In this document: positions 41,139-48,664 of the stretch, piece after piece
How positions within the stretch are numbered: position 1 is the first letter of the stretch
Layout of the letters: every line of letters starts with the position of its first letter
Source: SFWF01 sp045539925
GTDB lineage: Bacteria > Bacillota > Clostridia > Oscillospirales > Acutalibacteraceae
NCBI GenBank assembly: GCA_045539925.1
Contig: JAZQGH010000160.1
Location: 58,484 to 122,483, forward strand
Reading direction: 5' to 3'
DNA length: 64,000 bases
The notes under the pieces: generated by a model
Seen by the model: the letters and a program-made list of their open reading frames with translations, nothing else
Told to the model about the DNA's origin: nothing
Database searches by the model: none
Position numbers and translations under genes: made by a program

Positions 41139-42323
41139 ATGGCTAATAAAAAGAAAAATAGCAGATGCCCTTTACAGGACACCTGCGAAAGAAACTGTGA
41201 ATTTGAAAACCGCGAAAGGGAGTGCCAATTCTATCGTGATAACTGCCTCCCCGGAGATGAAATCGAAGGACAGCCCGTGTCGGTAGTCGGAGAACTTACC
41301 ACTGATGATGAGATTAACGCTATGCAGGAAAAAGAACATGCCGCCATTGACCTGGATGCCCGTATTAAGGTTCACGCTAATCTTGCGTGGCAGAACCTTA
41401 TGGAATCGGCAAAGTGTCTTAAAGAAATGAGAGACACAAAATTGTATCTTGAACTGGGCTACTCTTCCTTTGAGGACTACACACAGCAATCCTTAAACAT
41501 AAAGCAGCGTCAGGCCTATACATATATAAAGGCTTATGAAGATCTTGGCGAACGGTTTTTGCAGTCAAATGCAAATCTCGGAATTACAAAACTTGGTATG
41601 CTGGCACAGATACCCGCAACCACTCGCGACGAATTCGTTGAGCAGAACGACCTCGCCTCCATGAGCGTTGAAGATGTTAAAAAACTCGTTGCTGAGAATG
41701 ATGCCAAGGGTGAGCAAATAGATATGCTTACCGAAGAATGTGAAGACCTTAAGACTGCCCACAATGAAGCACTTAGTGAGCGTAACGATTTACAAAATGA
41801 CCTTTCTGCTGCCGAAAAAGAAATAGCCCGCCTTGAAGCCGAGCTAGAGGAAGAACGCAACAAGCCTACAGAGGTTGCGGTCGCCGAGCCTGACGAAGAA
41901 ATTTTAAACAAGCTTCGCGATGAAGCGGCTAAGTCTGCCAAAGCTGAAGCGGAAAAACAGTTCAAGGCTGATAAGAAAGCTCTTAAGGACAAGCTCACCG
42001 CCGAAAAGGATAAGGCTATTGCCGAGGCTACCGAAAAGGCACAGAAGGACCTTGATGATTACAAGGCTCGCGTTGCGGCATTGGATGAGGAAAAGGCAAA
42101 CCTGCTGAAACGCTCGGAGGAGCTTGAAAAACAGCTTGCTATATCCACTTCACCCGAAACGGTTAAATTTACCCTTTATTTTGAAGCGGTACAGGAAGAC
42201 CTGCAAAAGATTTTCGATTCTATAACCACCATCCGTAAGGACAACCCCGACGTTGCTAAACAGTACCACGGTGCACTGATGAGATTTTATGTAGGGCTGG
42301 AAGAAATTATACGGGGGCTGTGA
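41139..42323 (+). CDS. DUF3102-like coiled-coil DNA-associated protein
   Basis: The 394-residue protein has a Cys-rich start (CPLQDTCERNCEFENRERECQ), a helical DUF3102-like domain (about 60-170; YLELGYSSFEDYTQQSLNIK) reminiscent of ParB/KorB-type and phage replication-associated proteins, and a long coiled coil (about 185-345) rich in Glu, Lys and Ala. A copy of the TTTTGCAGT-type palindrome lies inside the gene at 41557-41572. Role unknown; binding DNA is an inference. Confidence 0.6.
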   Translation: MANKKKNSRCPLQDTCERNCEFENRERECQFYRDNCLPGDEIEGQPVSVVGELTTDDEINAMQEKEHAAIDLDARIKVHANLAWQNLMESAKCLKEMRDTKLYLELGYSSFEDYTQQSLNIKQRQAYTYIKAYEDLGERFLQSNANLGITKLGMLAQIPATTRDEFVEQNDLASMSVEDVKKLVAENDAKGEQIDMLTEECEDLKTAHNEALSERNDLQNDLSAAEKEIARLEAELEEERNKPTEVAVAEPDEEILNKLRDEAAKSAKAEAEKQFKADKKALKDKLTAEKDKAIAEATEKAQKDLDDYKARVAALDEEKANLLKRSEELEKQLAISTSPETVKFTLYFEAVQEDLQKIFDSITTIRKDNPDVAKQYHGALMRFYVGLEEIIRGL

Positions 42324-42325
42324 AT

Positions 42326-42562
42326 ATGGACTTCGAAAAAACAGTAGAACGCTTTTGCGATAACTACTGTAAACATCCTTACACCTGTGCCGATGAGGAC
42401 GAGCTGGATGAGATTTGTATGAAATGTCCGCTTAATGAAGTTTTCAATATGATGTCGAAGGACTGTGCAGATTGCACTCACTACAACACCGACCGCTCTG
42501 ACCCACCATGCTGCAGCTGCGTTGATAAAATAAATTTTGAGAAGGTGAAAGCTAGTGACTAA
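42326..42562 (+). CDS. Cys-rich phage protein, 78 residues
   Basis: It starts at ATG 42326 after GGGGG. The product has twelve cysteines, including CDNYCKHPYTC, CMKCPL, CADC and CCSC, suggesting two small zinc sites. It is the first of a run of overlapping Cys-rich small proteins. Function unknown. Confidence 0.6.
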   Translation: MDFEKTVERFCDNYCKHPYTCADEDELDEICMKCPLNEVFNMMSKDCADCTHYNTDRSDPPCCSCVDKINFEKVKASD

Positions 42563-42857
42563 CTTTGAAAGAATAAAGGCTATGAGTGTTGAGGAGATGG
42601 CAGAGTTTATGTATTCTGCAAACGACACAATATGCTTTGATAATTGCAATCGAGATACCGGCAATAAATACAGCTGTAAGTTCGGTGACGATTTAAACCC
42701 TGAAAACTGCAAGAAATGTATGAAGGTTACACTTTTGGCTAAAAATGAGGGCGAGACCAAATTAGAGTGCGGTTTAGGAAAACATTGTATGGAATATATG
42801 CGACTTATCGGCAACATACACGATAACCCCGAATTGTTGAAAGGCGGTGCAGATTAA
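42555..42857 (+). CDS. Cys-rich phage protein, 100 residues
   Basis: A GTG start overlaps the preceding stop. MSVEEMAEFMYS followed by CFDNC, YSCKFG, CKKC and CGLGKHC patterns is common in gut-phage early proteins of unknown function ('EEMAxFL' proteins). Confidence 0.6.
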   Translation: MTNFERIKAMSVEEMAEFMYSANDTICFDNCNRDTGNKYSCKFGDDLNPENCKKCMKVTLLAKNEGETKLECGLGKHCMEYMRLIGNIHDNPELLKGGAD

Positions 42858-43036
42858 TGGATGCAAAATGTATCGCGGTGTGTGTATCGGTCTGTCCGAA
42901 AGAGAATATCACAGAAGAGAAACGCTGCAGAGTGTATGACATTGGACGTTCAACTATAATTAAGCCTTATTTTCAGTGGGCTGAATGTCCAAAACAAGCC
43001 GAGTTAAAAAAGGTCGAAAGCGAGGTAACGGAATGA
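42857..43036 (+). CDS. Cys-rich phage protein, 59 residues
   Basis: A 59-codon frame starts at the TAATG junction with the preceding gene and ends in an ATGA overlap with the next. The product (MDAKCIAVCVSVCPKENITE, then CRVYDIGRS near residue 28) keeps the Cys-rich character of its neighbours. The tight coupling on both sides supports it as real. Confidence 0.6.
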   Translation: MDAKCIAVCVSVCPKENITEEKRCRVYDIGRSTIIKPYFQWAECPKQAELKKVESEVTE

Positions 43037-43614
43037 AGTCAGTATTAATAAGTATACAGCCGTATTGGGTGTTCTTGATAATTGCCAACAAAATGGGCTG
43101 GAATATCGACAAAGAAAAAACGGTAGAGGTTAGAAAAAACTATCCAAAAGACGAAAACTGGGATAAAGTCGTAAAGATATATTGCGGTAAAGATAAAAAG
43201 TCTTTTAACCGAATACCGAAAGAATATCAGCCTTTAATGGAACGGTTTTTAGGCAAAATTATAGGCGAGTTTGTGTGTGATAGAGTGATAGGTGGCTTTT
43301 GGGTCTACCCTTTTTCGGAGAGTTTGAAAATAAAGTCGTGCTTATCTTATGACGAGGCAAATGCATATGCTAACGGAAAAATTGTGTATCATTGGTACAT
43401 ATCAAACCTGGTAATCTATGACAAGCCGAGAGAGTTGAGCGAGTTCTACACCAAATGTGACGAGGGTTGCGAAAATTGCGACTTTTGGAAAAGTGTAAGA
43501 ATAAATGCAGACGAGTATGATATGGAATGTTCAAGTAGCATTTACGGACACAGAACATTGAAAAGACCGCCGCAAAGTTGGTGCTATGTAGAAAGCGAGG
43601 TTGATGCGGAATGA
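43033..43614 (+). CDS. ASCH-like domain protein
   Basis: The 193-residue protein begins MKSVLISIQPYWVFLIIANK and continues with TVEVRKNYPK, the pattern of ASCH (PUA-like, RNA-binding) domains. The C-terminal part has a CDEGCENCDFWK cluster. The ATG at 43033 overlaps the preceding stop; longer in-frame versions would overlap the upstream gene extensively. The likely ligand is RNA or a modified base, by analogy only. Confidence 0.65.
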   Translation: MKSVLISIQPYWVFLIIANKMGWNIDKEKTVEVRKNYPKDENWDKVVKIYCGKDKKSFNRIPKEYQPLMERFLGKIIGEFVCDRVIGGFWVYPFSESLKIKSCLSYDEANAYANGKIVYHWYISNLVIYDKPRELSEFYTKCDEGCENCDFWKSVRINADEYDMECSSSIYGHRTLKRPPQSWCYVESEVDAE

Positions 43615-44192
43615 GTAAATACATAGATGTTGGTGGTGGATTTACCCCTTATAATCCGACAACAAACGAGTTTATGGATCTTTCGGATAAATATATTCTT
43701 GATGCGACTTGTGGATCTCGGACGATATGGTTTCAGAAAAGACATCCTTCTGCGGTATATATGGATTGCCGGGAGGAACACGATACGGCCATATGGAAAA
43801 GCACGAAAAATAACTCTGTGAGGACATTAGATGTTGAGCCTGATGTGGTGGCCGATTTCACGGAAATGCCCTTCCCTGATAACACCTTCCATTTGGTGGT
43901 GTTTGACCCTCCACATTTGTTGAAAGTTGGGGACAATGCTTGGTTGCGAAAAAAATACGGCAAGTTGCCCAAAGATTGGCCGAAGCTTATACACGATGGA
44001 TTTTGGGAGTGTATGCGAGTGTTGAAACCTTGCGGAACTTTAATATTCAAGTGGTCGGAAATCGACATTCCTACAAGAGAGGTCATCAAGGCTATAGGTC
44101 AAGATCCGTTGTTCGGACATAGATCGGGTAAGGCTATGAAGACACATTGGTTATGCTTTATGAAGTTAGAAAGCGAGGTTGAGGGAGAATGA
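43611..44192 (+). CDS. SAM-dependent methyltransferase-like protein
   Basis: The 193-residue class I methyltransferase-like protein has ILDATCGSRTIWF in the SAM-binding motif I position and LVVFDPPHLLKVG as the catalytic motif IV (DPPH), followed by ECMRVLKPCGTLIFKW. DPPH/DPPY motifs favour a nucleic-acid amino group as substrate. It overlaps both neighbours by ATGA and immediately precedes a second methyltransferase. Confidence 0.72.
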   Translation: MSKYIDVGGGFTPYNPTTNEFMDLSDKYILDATCGSRTIWFQKRHPSAVYMDCREEHDTAIWKSTKNNSVRTLDVEPDVVADFTEMPFPDNTFHLVVFDPPHLLKVGDNAWLRKKYGKLPKDWPKLIHDGFWECMRVLKPCGTLIFKWSEIDIPTREVIKAIGQDPLFGHRSGKAMKTHWLCFMKLESEVEGE

Positions 44193-45004
44193 AAAACATA
44201 AAACGCGAATTATATCACGATAATTTCCAAAATTATAAACGGTACAACATCCCGAAGGCGCAGCTTGTAATAACTGACATTCCCTATAATCTTGGTGTAA
44301 ATGCGTATGCTTCGAATCCTTCTTGGTATAACGGTGGAGAGAACAGCAACGGCGAAAGCAAGCTGGCAGGCAAGAACTTTTTTAATTGCGATGGACAATT
44401 TAAAATAGCTGAATATTTCCACTTCTGCAATAGGCTTTTGAAGAAGGAGCCAAAAGAAAAAGGGAAAAGCCCTGCAATGATTGTTTTTTGCGCGTTTGAG
44501 CAAATGCAGACAGTTATTGAATACGGCAAGAAATACGGATTTGCGAACAGTTATCCGCTTGTTTTTGTCAAAAACTATTCTGCACAAGTCTTAAAGGCAA
44601 ATATGAAAATTGTCGGCGCAACAGAATATGCGGTTGTTTTGTATCGTGATAAACTGCCAAAATTTAATAACGGCAGAAAAATAGGCGAAGACGGAAAACC
44701 TATAAGAGGAACCGGCAAAATGATATTTAACTGGTTTGAGTGGAAACGGGATAATTCTCAACAATACCCGAAAATTCACCCAACACAAAAGCCGGTAAAT
44801 CTATTAAAGCAACTTATAGAAATCTTTACCGATGAAGGCGATGTTGTTATTGACCCTTGTGCAGGTTCCGGCACGGCTTTAAGGGCAGCTTATGAATTAG
44901 GGCGCAATAGTTACGGTTTTGAAATCGACCGCAAGTTTTACACCGAAGCAAAAGAAAAAATGCTTGCTCTACCCGAAGATCCACAACTAAAAATAAGCAT
45001 TTAA
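44189..45004 (+). CDS. Site-specific DNA methyltransferase (N4/N6 amino type)
   Basis: The 271-residue enzyme has motif IV near the start as VITDIPYNLG and motif I near the end as VIDPCAGSGTALRAAYELGR, the permuted beta-type order. Phage enzymes of this class methylate adenine or cytosine amino groups, usually without a partner endonuclease, to evade restriction. No restriction gene is adjacent. The recognition site cannot be read from sequence. Confidence 0.85.
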   Translation: MKNIKRELYHDNFQNYKRYNIPKAQLVITDIPYNLGVNAYASNPSWYNGGENSNGESKLAGKNFFNCDGQFKIAEYFHFCNRLLKKEPKEKGKSPAMIVFCAFEQMQTVIEYGKKYGFANSYPLVFVKNYSAQVLKANMKIVGATEYAVVLYRDKLPKFNNGRKIGEDGKPIRGTGKMIFNWFEWKRDNSQQYPKIHPTQKPVNLLKQLIEIFTDEGDVVIDPCAGSGTALRAAYELGRNSYGFEIDRKFYTEAKEKMLALPEDPQLKISI

Positions 45005-45020
45005 AAAGGAGTGATACCGA

Positions 45021-45161
45021 ATGACCGATAGAAACCTAACCGATATTATAAAGGCTTTGGAGTGTTGTCACGAAGACGGCGGCGCACAGGTTACTCCCTC
45101 ACTTCTCACGAAAGATGAAACAGAACAGCCATCAAAGGAGAGTGAGAAAGATGTCAGATAA
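45021..45161 (+). CDS. Small phage protein, 46 residues
   Basis: A 46-codon frame begins at ATG 45021 after AAAAGGAGTGATACCGA. The product (DRNLTDIIKALECCHEDGGA, then a hydrophilic tail) resembles small 'ALxCC' phage proteins. It overlaps the next gene by eleven bases. Confidence 0.5.
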   Translation: MTDRNLTDIIKALECCHEDGGAQVTPSLLTKDETEQPSKESEKDVR

Positions 45162-45372
45162 TATAAACGTTATCCTCGAACAGGAGATTCCTCTACAGCG
45201 TTGCTACATATGCGGAAAGCGGTTTTATAAAACTCCCCAATGGGCTTATAAGCTTTGTTACCGCGGTAAAACTTGCGTTATGTGCTCTTACACCTGTTTG
45301 AGAACTCTTGAAAAGAAACGAGAAGCGGAAATCGAAGCCCAAAGAAAAAAGAAGGGACGGCGTAAGCAATGA
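45151..45372 (+). CDS. Small zinc-finger phage protein, 73 residues
   Basis: It starts at ATG 45151 after AAAGGAG. RCYICGKRFYKTPQWAYK and CVMCSYTC form a treble-clef-like zinc site; the C-terminus is a highly basic helix (KKREAEIEAQRKKKGRRK), consistent with nucleic-acid binding. Function unknown. Confidence 0.6.
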   Translation: MSDNINVILEQEIPLQRCYICGKRFYKTPQWAYKLCYRGKTCVMCSYTCLRTLEKKREAEIEAQRKKKGRRKQ

Positions 45373-45632
45373 AACATACAAGGCTTACCGATAAAGAAAT
45401 TATAGCTCTGTGGCGAAACCGAAGCGGTCCTATAAATATTGCTCAGGACTTCGACCCAGATATTTCTTATCCTTGTATAAAGGGTGTCAGTTTTGAACTG
45501 AATACCAATGGTGAGAGCTATATATCCTCGGTCACATTTGAAGACCCCAACCGCCGCAGCTTTATCAATGTATCGCCGCGACAGATATACACAGGCCCAC
45601 TACGGCGAAAATTTAGCGATAGTTTTTCATAA
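45369..45632 (+). CDS. Phage hypothetical protein, 87 residues
   Basis: The protein (TRLTDKEIIALWRNRSGP at the start) is not recognised. It overlaps the upstream stop by ATGA. It is the last gene before a 200-base non-coding stretch, so it probably ends the early operon. Confidence 0.55.
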   Translation: MKHTRLTDKEIIALWRNRSGPINIAQDFDPDISYPCIKGVSFELNTNGESYISSVTFEDPNRRSFINVSPRQIYTGPLRRKFSDSFS

Positions 45633-45697
45633 TAAAAAGTCCGTTCGGGTGCCACCGAACGGACTTACCACACGACTTGAAGCCGTCTGCTTAATAC
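45633..45697 (-). ncRNA. Candidate short minus-strand RNA (B)
   Basis: The predicted transcript starts near 45697 and ends about 65 bases later in a 12-bp hairpin (AAGTCCGTTCGG paired with CCGAACGGACTT, six-base loop) followed by TTTTTATT on the minus strand. There is no ORF. Plus-strand transcription would meet the hairpin without a T-run, so the unit belongs to the minus strand. Confidence 0.6.
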
Positions 45698-45703
45698 ATA
45701 TAT

Positions 45704-45732
45704 ATTATATCATTTCGGCGGCTCTAAGTCAA
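45704..45732 (-). promoter_or_regulatory. Consensus promoter of candidate RNA B
   Basis: TTGACT (45727-45732) and TATAAT (45704-45709) on the minus strand are 17 bases apart. Confidence 0.7.
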
Positions 45733-45835
45733 TAAAAATAACGGACCGAAGCGGTCCGTATACGGCCTTGTATTGTATAGTATTTCATCAACCATACAAG
45801 ACCCCTAACCCCAGAAAAAGAAAGGAAACGCCAAA
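45731..45835 (-). terminator. Second minus-strand hairpin unit before candidate RNA B
   Basis: ACGGACCG and CGGTCCGT (45741-45759) form an 8-bp stem with TTATTTTTATT following on the minus strand, insulating RNA B from upstream. A weak promoter-like TTGTAT / TACAAT pair (16 bases apart) lies about 35 bases upstream, so this could itself be a very short transcript. An inverted CTTGTAT/ATACAAG repeat spans 45764-45802. Confidence 0.5.
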
Positions 45836-46258
45836 ATGATTAAAAGTTTTAAATCAGGTCAAGTCCGTCACACAGCAGAGACTGTAAATTTAGTAAAGGC
45901 TTTGGTAGAGTATGACCGCTTCCCTGCCGCTCAGAGAGAAGACCTAAACAGAATATGCGGCATCATCGCGGATGTGTTTGTTATGCGTGATGATATGCTA
46001 CTTAAGGTTGGGCCCGAGGTAATGAGAGCTGTCACACTTCGAGTAGTATACAAAAAATTAAATTTCAACCTTGTGTGGTCGGTTTTGGATAAGTACACAA
46101 AAAATCGACACAAGGTAAAAAACAGAACTACTTACCTTTTAACCGCACTTTACAACGCAGTAGTAGAAAGTGCGCCAAAGAAGGATGTTGCATCCTGCGC
46201 TACTTACGACAAGTCTCTTGTGCAAAAAATGCTGAAGGCAGACGGTGACGGCGAATGA
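45836..46258 (+). CDS. Phage protein ahead of the replication gene, 140 residues
   Basis: The basic helical protein is not recognised from family motifs (GQVRHTAETVNLVKALVEYD at the start, KNRTTYLLTALYNAVVESA in the second half). It starts after AAAGAAAGGAAACG and overlaps the HUH-type replication gene by ATGA, so it is probably a replication accessory or loader, which is inference. Confidence 0.5.
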   Translation: MIKSFKSGQVRHTAETVNLVKALVEYDRFPAAQREDLNRICGIIADVFVMRDDMLLKVGPEVMRAVTLRVVYKKLNFNLVWSVLDKYTKNRHKVKNRTTYLLTALYNAVVESAPKKDVASCATYDKSLVQKMLKADGDGE

Positions 46259-47154
46259 TAAGAGAAAAACATATAAAATCAGGTAAGCTTTTTGAAGCTG
46301 ATTTTTACCCTGTGTGGGATAACGGCCGACGAATGCCGTCGAGAGCACCGAAAACTAAGCCGTCCACGGCAGCACAGGCAAAATACAATAAGCTGCAGGC
46401 TGTCAAAAAGTTAGTTCGCCTTATAAATACCAATTTCGACGAACAGGATATTATAATGCACCCTACATATGAGCAGGCAAAAGCACCTCAATGCGAAGAG
46501 GATGCGCGAAAAGATTTAGTTAACTATCTACGCCGTGTTAAGAACCGTCGCGTGTCTGAGCTTAAAAAGGTTGAAAAAGCTCTTGCCGCTCTGCCTGACA
46601 CAGAGGCTCTTGCCGAACAGCGCAAAGAGCTTGAAAACCGTCGCCGCAAGCTTATGGCACCCTTCAAGTATGTCTACTGCATTGAGAAAGTGGAATATAA
46701 AACGGGAAGATATGCAGGTCGCGACAACTGGCACTTTCACCTGTTTATTACAGGCGGTATTCCACGAAACATTTTAGAAGCAATGTGGTCTAACGGTCTG
46801 AGAACAAACGCAGACCAATTTCAGCCTGAAAAGTACGGTCCAGAGGCTATTGCTAAATATATGGCAAAGGACCCGCAAGGAGCCAAACGCTGGGTATGTT
46901 CCCGCAATCTGGACAAGCCTGTAGAAAGCAAATCAAAGGACGGAAAAATCTCGCGACGTGGTGTTGCATCTATGGCGCAGTTGCGTGTTGATGATGCGGC
47001 ATATTGGGAGAAACGATACAAGGGATATAAATTTATCCGTTGCTATTCGCGCTACAACGATTATAACGGATACTGGTATGTGTCTGTGGTAATGTACAGA
47101 GCTGATTCAGGAGTTCTGCCGCGGTGGAACCAGGACGAATGGCTCACAGAATAA
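46255..47154 (+). CDS. Rolling-circle-type replication-associated protein (HUH)
   Basis: The 299-residue protein carries NWHFHLFITGG (His-hydrophobic-His) near residue 160 and YGPEAIAKYMAKD about 45 residues later, the arrangement of an HUH endonuclease metal site followed by a Tyr-containing helix. A long charged helix lies upstream (about 80-130). This fits phage and plasmid rolling-circle replication-associated proteins. It would nick the origin; no nick site was identified. It is expressed with the 140-residue protein upstream. Confidence 0.75.
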   Translation: MIREKHIKSGKLFEADFYPVWDNGRRMPSRAPKTKPSTAAQAKYNKLQAVKKLVRLINTNFDEQDIIMHPTYEQAKAPQCEEDARKDLVNYLRRVKNRRVSELKKVEKALAALPDTEALAEQRKELENRRRKLMAPFKYVYCIEKVEYKTGRYAGRDNWHFHLFITGGIPRNILEAMWSNGLRTNADQFQPEKYGPEAIAKYMAKDPQGAKRWVCSRNLDKPVESKSKDGKISRRGVASMAQLRVDDAAYWEKRYKGYKFIRCYSRYNDYNGYWYVSVVMYRADSGVLPRWNQDEWLTE

Positions 47155-47167
47155 AGGAGGAAATTTT

Positions 47168-47527
47168 ATGTCATCAGAAACAAACATTTTTACCTGTGAA
47201 TTTTGCGGTCAGGTATTCATCGGAGAGGAAGAGTGCGACTGTTGGCAGGCACGCCGCGCTAAAAGAATAGCCGACCAAATCAGCAGGGCATCCTTGGCAA
47301 TAAACGATATATTCGGTACAGACTGCACTAAGCAGGGCTATAGTCCCGTAGAGGACGAACATATAGACCTGATGAATAGCATTGCAAAACTGATTGCTAA
47401 CGAAAAACTTAATGCCGCTTCGCTTACTCTGATAAACGGTACGAAGGCAAAACTTACACGTGGAGCAAAGGGAGCGATAAAGGTAGAACGCTCTGAAACA
47501 AAAAAATCCTCTACGGAGGTTGACTGA
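47168..47527 (+). CDS. Phage zinc-binding protein, 119 residues
   Basis: FTCEFCGQVFIGEEECDCW forms an N-terminal zinc site; the remainder is helical, with GYSPVEDEHIDLMNSIAKLI and a basic tail. It follows the replication gene with a GGAGG ribosome binding site. Function unknown. Confidence 0.55.
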   Translation: MSSETNIFTCEFCGQVFIGEEECDCWQARRAKRIADQISRASLAINDIFGTDCTKQGYSPVEDEHIDLMNSIAKLIANEKLNAASLTLINGTKAKLTRGAKGAIKVERSETKKSSTEVD

Positions 47528-47529
47528 TA

Positions 47530-47748
47530 GTGCAGTATATTGCGTACATAATCACAGCCGCTTCAATAGTGGGAACGGTTGCAAACAGTTTTGGTAAACG
47601 GTGGTGCTTTATAGTGTGGGGCATCACCAACACATTTTGGATTGGCTATAACATAGCTCTTGGCAGCTACGCTCAGGCTCTGCTCTATGCCTTTAATCTT
47701 GTTATGGCGGTAGTGGGCTTTGTGAAGTGGGGCAGTAAACAATTATAA
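47530..47748 (+). CDS. Small PnuC-like membrane protein
   Basis: A GTG start after GGAGG opens a 72-residue protein with three hydrophobic helices and the WCFIVWGITNTFWIGYNIALG pattern seen in small PnuC-like (nicotinamide mononucleotide transporter-like) proteins common in phages. It is too short for an ordinary PnuC and may oligomerise. Transport is not established. Confidence 0.65.
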   Translation: MQYIAYIITAASIVGTVANSFGKRWCFIVWGITNTFWIGYNIALGSYAQALLYAFNLVMAVVGFVKWGSKQL

Positions 47749-47763
47749 CTACAAGGAGTTATT

Positions 47764-48195
47764 ATGACGGTTGATGAGAAAAAACTGATTTTAGAAAAAT
47801 ACAAGATTTTTGCAGATAGACTTGAAGTTTTACGAAAGGAAGTAGCAGACTTAAGAAACCGAGCCGCTTCGTTGTCCGCGAATGTGTCGGGTATGCCTTT
47901 GAGTAAGGCAGACGGCACAAAAATTGAACGCGCCTTAGAAAATATCGAAAGGTCTATATTAAGGCTTATAAACGAAGAAAGCGCAGTCAGTCAAACCATT
48001 GACCGCGTAATAACTGCTATAGACGGTTTATCCGATGTAAGAGAACGACAGATAATGTCGCTGAAGTATATCGGTGAGAAAAGCGGAGATACATACAGGC
48101 GGTACAAGCTTTGGGAGATTGCTAACAAAATGGGATATAGCGTCGACCGTATCAAGCAGCTTCACCGACGTGCGCTAAAAAAAATAAAATTATAA
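47764..48195 (+). CDS. RinA/DUF1492-like late transcription regulator
   Basis: The 143-residue protein has an N-terminal coiled coil and a C-terminal sigma-70 region 4-like helix-turn-helix (RERQIMSLKYIGEKS, then WEIANKMGYSVDRIKQLHRR). Such proteins (RinA, ArpU, DUF1492) activate packaging and structural genes in Firmicute phages, and the position immediately before the HNH/terminase module fits. Confidence 0.8.
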   Translation: MTVDEKKLILEKYKIFADRLEVLRKEVADLRNRAASLSANVSGMPLSKADGTKIERALENIERSILRLINEESAVSQTIDRVITAIDGLSDVRERQIMSLKYIGEKSGDTYRRYKLWEIANKMGYSVDRIKQLHRRALKKIKL

Positions 48196-48268
48196 ACATT
48201 ACACCTCATTACACTTTTTTGTGTGGTATTATGGTAGCATAGAAAAAACGGCAAAAAGAAAAGCCGGA

Positions 48269-48481
48269 TTACTCCGACTTAACTTCTTCCCGCTTTTTGC
48301 GAGCGTCAACATACTTTCCGCTTCTTACGCGGTTATCCTTTGGCGGCTTGGCATCATCGGGAATAGCCCACTGATTGCCGATTTTTACAGCGTCAATGCG
48401 ACCCTGAGAAATATAACGGCGCACATTCCCGACGTCCATACCGTATTTTTTTGCAAACTGTGTGACAGATAAAAAGCCCAT
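48269..48481 (-). CDS. Small helix-turn-helix protein, minus strand
   Basis: The 70-residue protein is a MerR/excisionase-type DNA-binding domain (LSVTQFAKKYGMDVGNVRRY, then IDAVKIGNQWAIPDD) with a basic tail. It starts eight bases after AAAGGG and immediately follows a 32-residue membrane peptide gene, forming a minus-strand pair. A short CGGC/GCCG hairpin with TTTTTT at 48240-48263 may terminate it. It may regulate the neighbouring small-peptide cassette. Confidence 0.7.
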   Translation of the reverse strand: MGFLSVTQFAKKYGMDVGNVRRYISQGRIDAVKIGNQWAIPDDAKPPKDNRVRSGKYVDARKKREEVKSE

Positions 48482-48483
48482 AG

Positions 48484-48582
48484 TTATTTACCCTTTCTGT
48501 TTTTTAAAATCATCACGATGATGGCAATAGAAAGAACTATGGAAACTACTGACAGAACTATCTGAATAATATCCACAATCAT
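48484..48582 (-). CDS. Small hydrophobic peptide, 32 residues
   Basis: A 32-codon frame encodes one membrane helix (IVLSVVSIVLSIAIIVMIL) ending in a basic KNRKGK tail. The size and charge pattern resemble TxpA/BsrG-type type I toxins and holin-like peptides. The ribosome binding site is poor (GGATG nine bases upstream). Translation into the downstream helix-turn-helix gene is close (two-base gap). Confidence 0.45.
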   Translation of the reverse strand: MIVDIIQIVLSVVSIVLSIAIIVMILKNRKGK

Positions 48583-48587
48583 TTTAA

Positions 48588-48664
48588 TTGACATCCAATG
48601 TTAAACCGTGTAAAATAAAAGTGAAGGGAGCAGGAGTGGGTTCCCACTCCCTTCGGCTTTATTT
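48588..48664 (+). ncRNA. Candidate antisense (antitoxin) RNA with consensus promoter
   Basis: TTGACA (48588-48593) and TAAAAT (48611-48616), 17 bases apart, point right. The transcript would start near 48623, directly at the hairpin shared with the 3' end of the 43-residue peptide mRNA, and could stop in the CTTTATTT after it or extend to a GCGGT/ACCGC hairpin with a T-rich run near 48775. Either way it is antisense to the peptide mRNA. Its CTCCCTT is complementary to AAGGGAG in the peptide mRNA leader. Confidence 0.6.
48611..48652. terminator. Bidirectional terminator hairpin between peptide gene and antisense RNA
   Basis: GAAGGGAG and CTCCCTTC form the outer stem with GGAGTGGG/CCCACTCC as an alternative inner stem (48623-48652). 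The minus-strand exit is ACTTTTATTTTA; the plus-strand exit is CGGCTTTATTT. Confidence 0.7.
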
